From the NCBI GenBank assembly GCA_001970855.1, contig LSSN01003485.1:1-22742 (forward strand): a stretch of 22,742 nucleotides of DNA, read 5' to 3'. A model generated the notes under the pieces. The model made no database searches, was not told the DNA's origin, and saw only the letters and a program-made list of their open reading frames with translations. Position numbers and translations under genes: made by a program. Positions 1-9,310 of the stretch are shown here, piece by piece (within the stretch, counting starts at the first letter, position 1; every line of letters begins with the position of its first letter). The stretch is from Smittium culicis. Its lineage: Eukaryota; Kickxellomycota; Harpellomycetes; Harpellales; Legeriomycetaceae.

Positions 1-260
1 ATTGAGAAAATTTTTACTTTATTGACTTTTCAATCGCATTTTGATGACTAATAACTTAAAAAAAAATTCAGAATTTTACACACTTAACTATATTTGCCAA
101 TTTTAGACAATCGTACTTGTTGACTATATTTTGATTCAAACCTTCTTTTAGATAATACGAAGGACTACGCGCCAATAATTGGCTACGCTATTTTAAGGAT
201 TTCGATTACGATGAATCATTGGTGTTTTTTTTTTATTTTGAATTTCTATGCTTAGTCTAA
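1..260. other. A+T-rich spacer before transposon cluster
   Basis: No open frame or RNA gene is recognised. The only visible structure is a short imperfect palindrome at 171-183 (GCCAA, 3-base loop, TTGGC), with TACGC on both sides, and a T-run near 225-236. The segment ends at the TTAA that opens the first piggyBac-like element. Confidence 0.5.
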
Positions 261-457
261 TTAAACCTTTCCCGCGCGGTATACTATTTTTGACTTACCA
301 GATATAGCCAACTATATTCAATTAAAATCGATTAATTCCGAGGCTTCAAGAAATATTGGTAAAACGCAAAAGAAAAGCAAATAATAGATTTACTTTTAAA
401 TCATAAACGAATAAAAGAATTGACTTTTTTAAAGAGCGTTGGACGGGAAAGGGTTAA
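261..457. mobile_element. piggyBac-like non-autonomous element (MITE), copy A
   Basis: A 189 bp unit is bounded on both sides by TTAA (261-264 and 454-457). The left end reads ACCTTTCCCG and the reverse complement of the right end reads CCCTTTCCCG, so nine of the terminal ten bases are a perfect inverted repeat. A TTAA target duplication together with a CCY-starting terminus is the hallmark of piggyBac-type transposons. There is no coding capacity, so movement would depend on a transposase made elsewhere. A second diverged copy lies at 783-974. The family assignment is inferred from ends and target site only. Confidence 0.7.
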
Positions 458-458
458 A

Positions 459-525
459 AATATATGGGAAATTCGTCACGAAGGGATCATTTTATAGCTC
501 TAGGATTACAGCGTATAAAATAAAC
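459..525 (+). repeat. possible partial copy of the TA-flanked element
   Basis: The sequence starting ATATATGGGAAATTC near 459 resembles the termini of the TA-flanked elements at 537-732 and 7460-7663. A little further on it has a CAGCG and an AAAATAAACT stretch that also occur in the 7460-7663 copy. It stops where the 537 element begins, so it may be an older copy interrupted by a later insertion. The match is short and could be chance. Confidence 0.3.
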
Positions 526-536
526 TAAAAAACTAA

Positions 537-732
537 TATATGGGATATTCTTTCGGGAAAAGGAATTTTATTTCACAGAAATTCTATTTGCTCAGTTGCA
601 TTAGGTAAACTTATTGGTTGAATCAGATAAACTATTCGATGATAAATTCTAATAAGATTTAAAAATAAAGCAATTCTACATAGATAAATTTTAAAAGGGC
701 AAATTACGCTCCTTGAAATAATATCTCATATA
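537..732 (+). mobile_element. Tc1/mariner-like non-autonomous element (MITE), copy 1
   Basis: A 192 bp unit is flanked by TA on both sides (537-538, 731-732). Its left end reads TATGGGATATTCTTTC and the reverse complement of its right end reads TATGAGATATTATTTC, an inverted repeat of about 16 bp with two mismatches. A full-length relative lies in reverse orientation at 7460-7663; the strongest shared block is 606-644 against 7556-7600. Symmetric ends, small size, no open frame and a TA target fit a Tc1/mariner-type MITE. The superfamily is an inference from the TA flank. Confidence 0.65.
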
Positions 733-782
733 TCAAATAGAACTTCTTGAACAAAATTTATAAATCGGAAAAAATAGCAATT

Positions 783-974
783 TTAATCCTTTCCCGGGAA
801 GTGTACTGTTTTTGGTCTAATAACTATAGCCAGCTGATTTCATTAAAATAAATTAATTCCTGGGCGATAAGATTTGCTGGTATATTGATTTTAACAGCAA
901 ACTATATATCAGAAATAAGATAATAAATGAATAAATAAAATTTTTTTAAAGATTTTTGGGCAGAAATGGATTGA
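783..974. mobile_element. piggyBac-like MITE, copy B (right end eroded)
   Basis: This copy starts after TTAA at 783-786 with TCCTTTCCCG and runs to about 970. The first 80 bases align with copy A at roughly 72% identity by hand count, with shared blocks such as TATAGCCA, ATTAAAAT and ATTAATTCC. The right terminus has decayed to GGCAGAAATGG and the expected TTAA is TTGA (971-974). It lies in the same orientation as copy A, about 330 bp downstream, with the TA-flanked element between them. Confidence 0.65.
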
Positions 975-1083
975 ACTAAAACTAAATACATTCTAAATTC
1001 TTTCTAGCGGGTAAAAAAACTCTGCAACAAGGTAACTATATTCACCTATAATTCCAACTTAGCTTAGTGGCTGATTTTCATAT

Positions 1084-1160
1084 AAATACTTATTAGAAAT
1101 TACGTTAAAATTATGTTTAATAAACTCTCAGACAAAAAAAAAAATACTTATTAGAAATTA
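1084..1160 (+). repeat. 19 bp direct repeat pair
   Basis: AAATACTTATTAGAAATTA occurs at 1084-1102 and again, without mismatch, at 1142-1160, with start points 58 bases apart. The sequence between is unrelated apart from a poly-A run. It may be a small tandem duplication or slippage event. Confidence 0.75.
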
Positions 1161-4100
1161 TATATTTTTTAGTTGTTCAGTTTCGTTTATTTATGGAAAA
1201 TTATTTTGAAAAAAGCAAAATCTTCTTGCAATCTCCCATATTCTTAATATTAACTTGTGTCGCAGATTCTGAAAGAAAATGAAATTCTGTTAAATCTTAA
1301 TGATATTGAGTTTTAGTATTTAAAAAGTTTTTTATCTGATTAGTAAGTCGCAGAATTTTACTTTTCGCACATTTATTTTCAAAAAAACCCTTTCAAAATT
1401 TTTTAATTCGATTAATTAAAGTTTATACAATTTTATAAATTTTGGATAATAGCGTTAAACAATTTTCCCTTCATCCAGAGTCTACCATTATTTTTATATC
1501 TGATTTGTTATATTATTGATTAAGTCTTCTGATTCAAATGACAACTTTACATAATCAGGAACTCAGATATAGTTGCTTTCAAAAAAAACTAAATAAATCG
1601 TAGAACCTTTCAAATTTTATCTAGCACGTTTTTATTTTAGTGTATCCTTATTTAAATAAATTTACATTATTTTTTCTGTTGCTGTTTTAAAAAATATCAA
1701 TAATATTAATGGCACAAATGAAAACATTCTAGCTGATATAAATATACAATTAACCTAAGCCTTTTTTCGATATCCTTTCTATTATAAATATAATTTTTGG
1801 TCGACTATAAAATTATTTATCAGAAAAATTAAGTAATTTTTTTTTAAAATAACTAAATAGATAGTTGAGATACTTCACCGAAAACAAGATAATTATTAAA
1901 AAAAACTTTTGAATAAAATAATTTTTCCTTCATATCACTGTAAACTGTAAAATAATTATGTTATTTGTTATTCAAATTTATTAGGAAATATAGTTTTGGA
2001 ATTAAACCATTTATAATGAAGAGATCAAACCTAGATTGAAAATTGCTGAATTCTCAAAAGATATCATAGACACATGGTCTTGTATAATCATAATATCCCT
2101 TACTACCTCAGATATTACTTTTTCATTTAAATAATCTGATCACTAGTTTACAATATAATTTTTTGTAACAAATATAAATATATTAAACATTTGTACACAA
2201 ATCAGTAACATCATAAAAGAAAAATAAAAGAATTTTATTATTTTATATTATGCATAAAAATCTTGAATAAATTTATTTTGCGTTCATTTTTCTTAAAATA
2301 AAATTATCTGTAGGGATTTGTTAAGCAGTTTAGTATAATAACGAGCATTGATAAATTCAATTCACCTTATTTTTTGTAAAACATAAAATAAATAGTAAAT
2401 TGCTTATTATAAGTTTTGTTTTTTTTACTAATGTAACAACACCCCGTCACAAAAAACCGGGAAAAAGATTTTATACTCGGATAATAACGCATAAGACAAT
2501 ACATTTTATTTTCATTTATAATGAAATATTTCCCTTTTATGATGTTAATCATTTTTTTCATAGTGATCTAATTTATCGCTTGATTTAATATAACCGGTTC
2601 AAGACTGTTTTTAAAAATGCTATAATTTTAACATATCTATCCTTAAAAAATAAACATTAAAAGACTTTGTTACCATTTACATTAAAAATATATATCAGGA
2701 GGCTCAAAAGTGCCATTTTTATTCTATTCTATCGAATAGTATTTGATATAATTTTACTTAAAAAAACAATGCGCTATTGATTTATATGATATTAAGAATA
2801 TTTATACCGATCTATTATCTAACCCTAATCTCGGTGAAAAACTATTTCTATATATACAATAACTAGAAAAAATAATTAAAATAAATACTTTAATTCCGAT
2901 CCTGAAAAATATTTTTACATAATTTGAACCAAAATAATAACATAGTTGCTTATAAAACGCTAACGAATATATAAATTCAACTAATCATAAAAAATTTCCA
3001 GAAGAGGGCTTTTATTTTTTGTTTTTTATTTAAATACAGTATAAAGCATGCTCGCTTTAATTATTGTTACTATTTAATTATAAAAGTAAACGATATCTGC
3101 TCTATGGCTTTGAATATACTATAATAACGGAAATTTGTTGAAGCGCCGATATATTTTTTTATAAATCCAAAAATGTACGAAATTTCATAAATTTTACAAA
3201 AAATTTACTTTTATCATTTTCTATGTGATATTTTCATGTTTATTGTTTATCATATTAATTCTAGAGAATAAAATTTTCGAGTTCTATAAATTCTTTCAAT
3301 CACAATTTTAAATGGTTTATGCTTTATCTAGTCGAATTTATTTTTTTCATTGATTTATATTATATGTTGCCGACTTTATTTTATTTAATTGATTTTTTTG
3401 GGCTGTAAAAGTATTTATTTTAAATTATAACTATACCCATAGCTGCTCGGGCGATATAATCGTACCAGTAAAATCTATTATAAAGTAACGGTGTATTAAA
3501 ATTAAAGAAAAATTTTTTGAAATTAAAAATAATAGAAATTCCATAGTTATAATGATTTTAAAAAATAATTTTGACGTGGTAGTCTGATAAATGAGAAATT
3601 GGGATATTAATATATCATAGTTGTGTCAATTATTATTAAAATCAATTAAATATGAATAAATGCTAATGCTTTATAAGAATAAGTTTGGGGGTAATATATT
3701 CGTATAAATAAAATCATATAATTTATTAATTTTATTTTCAGTCTGTAGAATTTTTTATTTGGAATACAAAGAATTAAATTATTCAGGTAACGTAAACTTT
3801 GTGTGGTATTCTTTGATTTACTTTAAAATTTTATGATTGATCATGTGCATAGAATAGATTAGTATGAACCTACTGAATTTCCTGAAAATACATCTCGATA
3901 AATACTTTTAATAAAATATTCCAAATTTATATCTATTAAAGACTAGATCAATGATTATAATCTCAGTACCAAAAACTACACGTGTCATATTGGACATATT
4001 ATGTTTCTATATCTAACAAATTTTATTAATACTATTCAGAATGGTTAATTAAGATTGTATAAAATCTTTATGCACACTTATCTGTTCTAAACTTGTCTCT

Positions 4101-4450
4101 AAAATGATATTTTCAAATATATGATAATTATTTATCTTGTAATAATTTATAAATTGTGATTCATCTTTTCTAAATTGAATTAGAAAATATTAATTAAACG
4201 TTTTCTGTATGAGGGTAAGTGAAAAATTGTTAGAGTAAATTAAAAATACCAATACGTATCACATATAACTACCTTTTAAGGATATTTTGACCAGTTGATT
4301 AAAGCTAATGAAGAAAAAAAAAACTCTACATATGTTTTTTCAATTATCGCATTTTATTTATTAAATTTCTATGAACTGATACTTAGTATTCCTATTTCTT
4401 GTATTCTACCTCTATAATTGAAACGTTTATTATTTTTTGCGACCTATCAG

Positions 4451-4543
4451 CCTATAAAAAAATAGGAGAAAATGTTTAACCCAGGTACTTTGTATAGAGA
4501 CTCGGCTTATTAGAATTTATCCGAGATAACTCGAGCTATACCT
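4451..4543. other. hairpin-rich patch of mixed composition
   Basis: Several short inverted repeats are packed together: CCTAT/ATAGG (4451-4455 with 4462-4466), AGGTA/TACCT (4483-4487 with 4539-4543), GTATAG/CTATAC (4492-4497 with 4536-4541) and, nested inside, CTCGG/CCGAG (4501-4505 with 4521-4525). The patch stands out from its A+T-rich surroundings and lies about 0.7 kb upstream of gene 1. It was considered as a tRNA-like structure but lacks a T-loop GTTC motif and a proper acceptor stem. Function unknown. Confidence 0.35.
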
Positions 4544-5167
4544 GAGTCAAGTCACCTTCGGAATGGTACCCACTTTACTAAATTACATAACACAAATATC
4601 AGTACCCAATAAACACGCTTACTCTTGTAAAGTCTAACGCAGTTTGATCAATTTTTTCTCAGTTCCTAATATTGTACAATTCATTAGCCATACAAAATCC
4701 TTTTTGATTTTAATGATATAATATAGACATCGCTTTTATTCCTAGCCTCTTTGAGAAATTCATAGATTATGGGCCAGCTCTATTGTTGCACAAAAATTGC
4801 ACCTAAAATGTACTTTATTCGCTAATAATTTTTTGGCTGAAATTTAACAATGATGACAAATTTGTCTCCAAGTTAAACAAAAATCATAAATAAAAAGCAA
4901 AAAATTATATTTTTTTATGAATTATTAATTTTATAAAGGTGTGAGAAACTTTAAAAGTTTTTATCTCTTTTTGCTTTACAAATGCAATGCAATTTTTATT
5001 TTTGTACATTTAAATAATCTATTAAGCACTAACTTGATAGTTGTATAATTAATAGCTAGAAATTAGTTATTTTCTTCAAATAGCCTAATATCCCTGACTC
5101 GAATAGCTCATTACTCTCAGGTATACTTCTGTGTTTATTGGTTTTTAAATAGTCTTCTACTCGATAT

Positions 5168-5232
5168 ATGTAATTCATTCCGCCAAAACACTTCTTCCCT
5201 TTAAATTTAGTGATAATTTTTATATGCTTTAA
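5168..5232 (+). promoter_or_regulatory. two minimal upstream ORFs before gene 1
   Basis: Directly upstream of the gene 1 start there is an ATG followed at once by a stop (ATGTAA, 5168-5173) and an ATG CTT TAA frame (5224-5232) that ends 15 bases before the real start codon. If transcription begins upstream of them, scanning ribosomes would meet both first, which usually lowers or conditions translation of the main frame. The transcription start is not known, so this is an inference. Gene 2 has no upstream ATG in the comparable region. Confidence 0.35.
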
Positions 5233-5247
5233 AATCATTATTAAGGC

Positions 5248-6591
5248 ATGACTATACATCAAACTAAATCAATAATTCATGAAAAAATTATTAGTGCCCC
5301 TGATAATCATTCTGAACCAAAGATCCTTCCATTCAACGAAAAATGCGATATTATCGACGAAGAAAATGACTACCCACCTCCTGATAAAGGCTATGCTTGG
5401 GTAATAATGGTCGCATCTCTAGTAAACATTCTGCTTGCTTTCGGAAGTCCACACGCTTTTGGAGTATTTCAGGCATATTACCTTAAAGTACTTTTTGTTG
5501 ATGAACCTGCCGATAAAATCGCTTGGATCTCTACTATGTGTACTACTTGTACATTGTGTGGCGGTTTACTAGCAAGTCCGATAACACGAATTATCGGTTT
5601 AAGAAATACTAGCCTTTTAGGAACAGTAATCGCCACTTTAGGACTGGTTCTTGCTTCTTTTAGCACACAAATATGGCATCTAGTTTTAACTCAGGGTATC
5701 ATATTCGGACTTGGTTCCTCTATTATAGTTAATATTTCGCTATCTGCCCCTGCACTATGGTTCGACAAGCATAAAGGCTTGGCTTTTGGTATCGTAGCTT
5801 CTGGTAGCAGCACTGGTGCCTTAGTTTTAGTCCCAATCGTTACAAAATTTATTAATATTCTTAGCATAAATTGGGCTTTTAGAATTTTAGCCATTTTATT
5901 CTTGATCTTTACTGGAATCTGTGGGTTTTTAATAAAACCACGAATAAAATTCGCCCCTTCAAAAAAAATTATAGATTTTTCATCTCTAAAAGATCCTGCC
6001 GCTTTGATGATTTATGCTGTCGGTGCCCTGTTGCAAATAGGCGTAAACACAGTAGTACTTTATTTCCCTTCAAATTTGATTGATGTAGGGAAATCACCAT
6101 CCACCGCGTCAAATTTGATCATGGCTTATTCTGCGTTTTCGTCTATTAGCCGTATTACATGCGGCCAGCTTTCAAAGAAGCTTGGTGCTGTTAACATCAC
6201 AATCTTTTGCCACTTTTTAGCAGGCGTATTAATGCTTACTTTATGGCTCACTTCCCATAAATTTATACCTCTACTGATTTTCTACTTGTTAATTGGAATT
6301 TTTGCTGTGCCCTTTTTCGCCTTGGGCCCTCTTATTGCCGCTAATTGTTACCCCGCCGAAAAAGTTTCTCAAATCAACGGTCTTGCTTACTTAATCATGG
6401 GAATCATCGTCTTCATTTGCATCCCTACAACAGGTGCCGCTTTTGAAAAATTGGGACACCGAACTTCCTATTCACCAGTAATTTTAATTGGCGGAATAGC
6501 TTATTTACTATCTGTGGTTCCTCTCGTAGCTCTGAAGAAATATTTAAAAAAAGATAATCCAAACTTTAAAGGAGCCGTTGATTCATCATAA
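5248..6591 (+). CDS. MFS transporter, fungal monocarboxylate-transporter-like (MCT/Mch family), gene 1
   Basis: An intact 447-residue, intron-free frame predicted to encode a 12-helix membrane carrier. The hydrophilic N-terminus (1-41) is followed by the first MCT signature as PPPDKGYAW (43-51), then helix 1. Helices 2-6 span about 90-229, with the second MCT signature as WFDKHKGLAFGIVASG (171-186). A short basic loop (230-249) precedes helices 7-12 (about 250-428), with the helix-8 arginine typical of the family at 302 (SSISR). The tail is basic. Length matches fungal Mch proteins (about 450-500). The canonical signature is D-G-G-x-G-W; here it is D-K-G-Y-A-W, a shared oddity of both copies. 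Substrate is unknown; fungal relatives carry carboxylates, riboflavin or nothing proven. The start is supported by an equal-length start in the paralog at 21258 and a purine at -3. The membrane in which it sits cannot be told. Confidence 0.93.
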   Translation: MTIHQTKSIIHEKIISAPDNHSEPKILPFNEKCDIIDEENDYPPPDKGYAWVIMVASLVNILLAFGSPHAFGVFQAYYLKVLFVDEPADKIAWISTMCTTCTLCGGLLASPITRIIGLRNTSLLGTVIATLGLVLASFSTQIWHLVLTQGIIFGLGSSIIVNISLSAPALWFDKHKGLAFGIVASGSSTGALVLVPIVTKFINILSINWAFRILAILFLIFTGICGFLIKPRIKFAPSKKIIDFSSLKDPAALMIYAVGALLQIGVNTVVLYFPSNLIDVGKSPSTASNLIMAYSAFSSISRITCGQLSKKLGAVNITIFCHFLAGVLMLTLWLTSHKFIPLLIFYLLIGIFAVPFFALGPLIAANCYPAEKVSQINGLAYLIMGIIVFICIPTTGAAFEKLGHRTSYSPVILIGGIAYLLSVVPLVALKKYLKKDNPNFKGAVDSS

Positions 6592-6632
6592 GAAAATTTA
6601 TTCCCAATCATACGTAAATTCGTTTTTTCTTT

Positions 6633-6684
6633 TGTATAGACCTTTTATTTTACACCTACTATATTTTCTCAATTTTTTACATTT
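6633..6684 (+). promoter_or_regulatory. 3' flank of gene 1 with blocks shared with gene 2
   Basis: TGTATAGACCTTTT at 6633-6646 begins 42 bases after the last base of the stop codon, exactly as in gene 2 (22643-22656). A second shared block, CAATTTTTTACATTT (6670-6684), matches gene 2 at 22701-22714 with one T more. The rest of the flank has diverged. UGUA-starting motifs are the usual core of Pumilio/PUF RNA-binding sites, so a stability or localisation element is possible; residual homology from the duplication or a 3'-end processing signal are alternatives. No AATAAA hexamer is seen close downstream of gene 1. Confidence 0.5.
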
Positions 6685-7459
6685 AAATTAATCTCATCAT
6701 TTTATTCTTTTCATTATTGTTATTATTATAATTTAATTTAATCCCAAAAAAAATTGAAGATTTCATTTGATTAATTTTAGATTTTTTTCTTATATAAATT
6801 ACTTTACTCTATTTAAATTGATCATTAAATTAAAAAAACTTGCGTGCTTTCTTTGATGATTTATAGATCAATTTTTCCAGTTAATATATATTTTAATTAA
6901 AAAAAAAGTTGATAAGTAGCTATTTACAAAAACTATTATATTATCAATTAAACTAATTAGAATGTGATGATAATTATACATAGAAAAATCAAAATAACAT
7001 TTACTGTAATTACCTAAATACAAATAGTTAGTTTTGTTAAATGATTTTGAAATTAAAAAAAGCGTTCTCTATATTTGCATCTAGAAAATAATAATATAAG
7101 ATATAATATAAATAATTGACTCAATTGAAAACTGAATTTTGAATAAGGAAAAATTTTTTGAACCAAATTTATAGAGTTAAGGGACCTTATGCTAAATAAG
7201 TTTGTAAAGATTTCATTAAAATCAAAAAATAATAAGGTTCTTAATTAATTATATTGTAAAAAATTCTTAACTTTTATTCGTAATAGAAATATTATACATT
7301 TGAATTTACAGCAGCTTCAATATAATATAAAAAAATTATAATTCAGCTTAATTCGAAATCCGAAAATTAAATTTTTATTTAGCTGAAAAAATACGTAAGG
7401 ATGCTGTAAACAATGCTCCAAATTTAAATATAGTACTAACAAATAAACATTCTCATTTA

Positions 7460-7663
7460 TATATTTGGGAGATTATTTCGAGAATCGGAGCATATCCTAT
7501 TAATTTTTTTTCCACTTTGCAGCGTTACTCATATTTTTAGATCTTAAAATAAACTATCATCGAATATTTTATCTGTTACAACCAATATCTTTACCCAATA
7601 TAGATAAAAAAAATAAAATTTCTAAGAAAAAAAGCTCTGCTTCCCCTAAGAATATCCCATATA
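7460..7663 (-). mobile_element. Tc1/mariner-like MITE, copy 2 (inverted relative to copy 1)
   Basis: A 200 bp unit is flanked by TA (7460-7461, 7662-7663). The left end reads TATTTGGGAGATTATTTCG; the reverse complement of the right end reads TATGGGATATTCTTAGGGG. The reverse complement of copy 1 aligns along its length, best over 7556-7600 where CATCGAATA, TTTATCTG and CAACCAATA are shared, and again at the AAGAATATCCCATA end. It has no coding capacity. Together with copy 1 it brackets gene 1 as inverted repeats about 6.7 kb apart. Confidence 0.65.
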
Positions 7664-8281
7664 CTATACAAATAACTATTTTTTGAAATTTGACCATAAT
7701 AATTTTATTTAGCCTAAATTCAGAAAACTAATAAAAAATTCGCATTTTGATATCAGTTATCAAAATAATTATGATAAAAAATTTAAAAAATTATTCTAAA
7801 TTGTATTGAAAAAAGTACTAAGCTAGTAGAGCGGCATATAAGGGATTCTGATGAAAATGATTTTTAGTTTTTATGGTGAATTAGGCTTATTTTTTTAATA
7901 TTTATATAATCGAAGAGTATTGTGGAGATAGCAAAAATTTTGTAAAATATTTTTTATTTTGAAACAAATTATATATTCTCTGGATTTTTTTTTTGAACAT
8001 TAATTTTTATTTTAGTTTAATAAATAGTGATATTGACATTTTTCATATTGAAATATAAACCCTAAATGAAAATTAGTGATTATTATATTCCTTCTATAAT
8101 TAAGCTTTTTGTATTTTACTTTTACTACTCATATATAAACCATCAAAAGTATTTTTATCAAAATTAAAAGAAAGCTATAATTTGGATAATGAAAATAATT
8201 AAATAAGTTAATTTGCTAAGCATATTTCATAGTGATAGATTTTATTAAGAAATCGATTCAAATATAAGTTACTATCTTATA

Positions 8282-8311
8282 ATTATTAATTAAGGTTTAT
8301 TAATTAATAAT
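8282..8311. repeat. perfect inverted repeat, 12 bp arms
   Basis: ATTATTAATTAA (8282-8293) and its reverse complement (8300-8311) flank a six-base loop GGTTTA. In sequence this rich in A and T such palindromes arise easily, so no function is claimed. Confidence 0.6.
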
Positions 8312-9290
8312 ACGACGCTTGTATTGAATAGATTAAAAAAATGATGTATTAAAGTAAAAATATTATTATTTAATCAGTAATCAATAAATTTAGATCTAAA
8401 ATTAAATAAATATTACTAAATATTTATTAACAGATGTGTTGAGATTTTTTTTTATGAGATTCAAATCTATATACGTTTTATTAAACAATTTTAAAAAAAA
8501 AACATGAAATTTTTTGGAATAAACCCTACTTATAAGTAAAAAAAAAAAATTCAAAAAGTATTTATAATTGTAAAGAGAATTTAGAATATAAAAAAATATA
8601 AACATATATTTTTTAAGTTATACGCAACTTTTGAATTTTATACATTATTGCCTCAAAAATTTCAACAGAAGCTGTTTGATTATATTATAGTTTAATCTAA
8701 AGCTATAAAAATTTTGATGATTTCAAAATAAGTTTTATATTAGATTTTAAATGATTTTATTAATTTTATTTATACCATATATATAATCTTAATGTACTCG
8801 TATACAGATGAAACTGTGTTGATGGACATTTCTGATAAAATTTAATTCAAATATCATGTAATTTAAAGATATAGTATTGTGAAATTTTATATTAAAATGA
8901 AAAGATTTAGTATAATATATTTTTAGCTTATTAGTGTGTTTGAATCTTTATTATTAATAAAATCAAAATAAAATATCGTATGAAAACTTTGAATATAGAA
9001 TATAATAAATTTTTGGATTGAATAGCTTTTGAATAGCTAAAAAACTAGCTTTTTTGCTTAAATTACAGAATTATATTTTCATATTTCTGACCATCATAAT
9101 TTTTCTATTTTTAGAATGATCATATATTACTTAATGCTAATATATTTTGACTAGTTAATATAGAAGCTATTTTATATAAATCAGAACGTGTTTATAAAAA
9201 AATAATTTAGAGCTATTATTTAAAATAATAATGAGTATATTTATATATGATATTATATGCTGTATTTGAAAAACTCGATTGGATTTTAGG

Positions 9291-9310
9291 AAATATTTTT
9301 AAAAATATTT
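9291..9310. repeat. perfect 20 bp palindrome
   Basis: AAATATTTTT followed directly by its reverse complement AAAAATATTT, with no loop. Probably compositional; recorded because it is exact over 20 bases. Confidence 0.6.

Larger units (their letters stand above)
975..5160. other. A+T-rich intergenic spacer upstream of gene 1
   Basis: About 4.2 kb, mostly above 75% A+T by eye and dense in stops in all frames. The only open frames near 2.4-2.6 kb are short, low-complexity and overlap each other on opposite strands, so I do not call them genes. No tRNA or rRNA was recognised. Small islands of more mixed composition occur near 2436-2500 and 4450-4700. A 19 bp direct repeat is at 1084-1160. Confidence 0.55.

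Noticed and set aside
4771..5010. Possible MITE with ends like TTGCACAAAAATTGCACC and a partly similar inverted end near 5010
   Set aside because: The inverted match is patchy and needs gaps; no target duplication could be defined.
5478..5894. Antisense frames inside both transporter genes
   Set aside because: They are shadows of the coding strand at matching positions in both paralogs and carry no independent features.
5248..6591. Recent gene conversion between the two transporters
   Set aside because: Third-position changes are frequent even in the best conserved half, so a recent conversion tract is not visible; only short identical runs of about 18-20 bases occur.
8282..9310. A+T palindromes as regulatory or replication sites
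   Set aside because: Such palindromes are expected in DNA of this composition and no associated motif was recognised; listed only as repeats.
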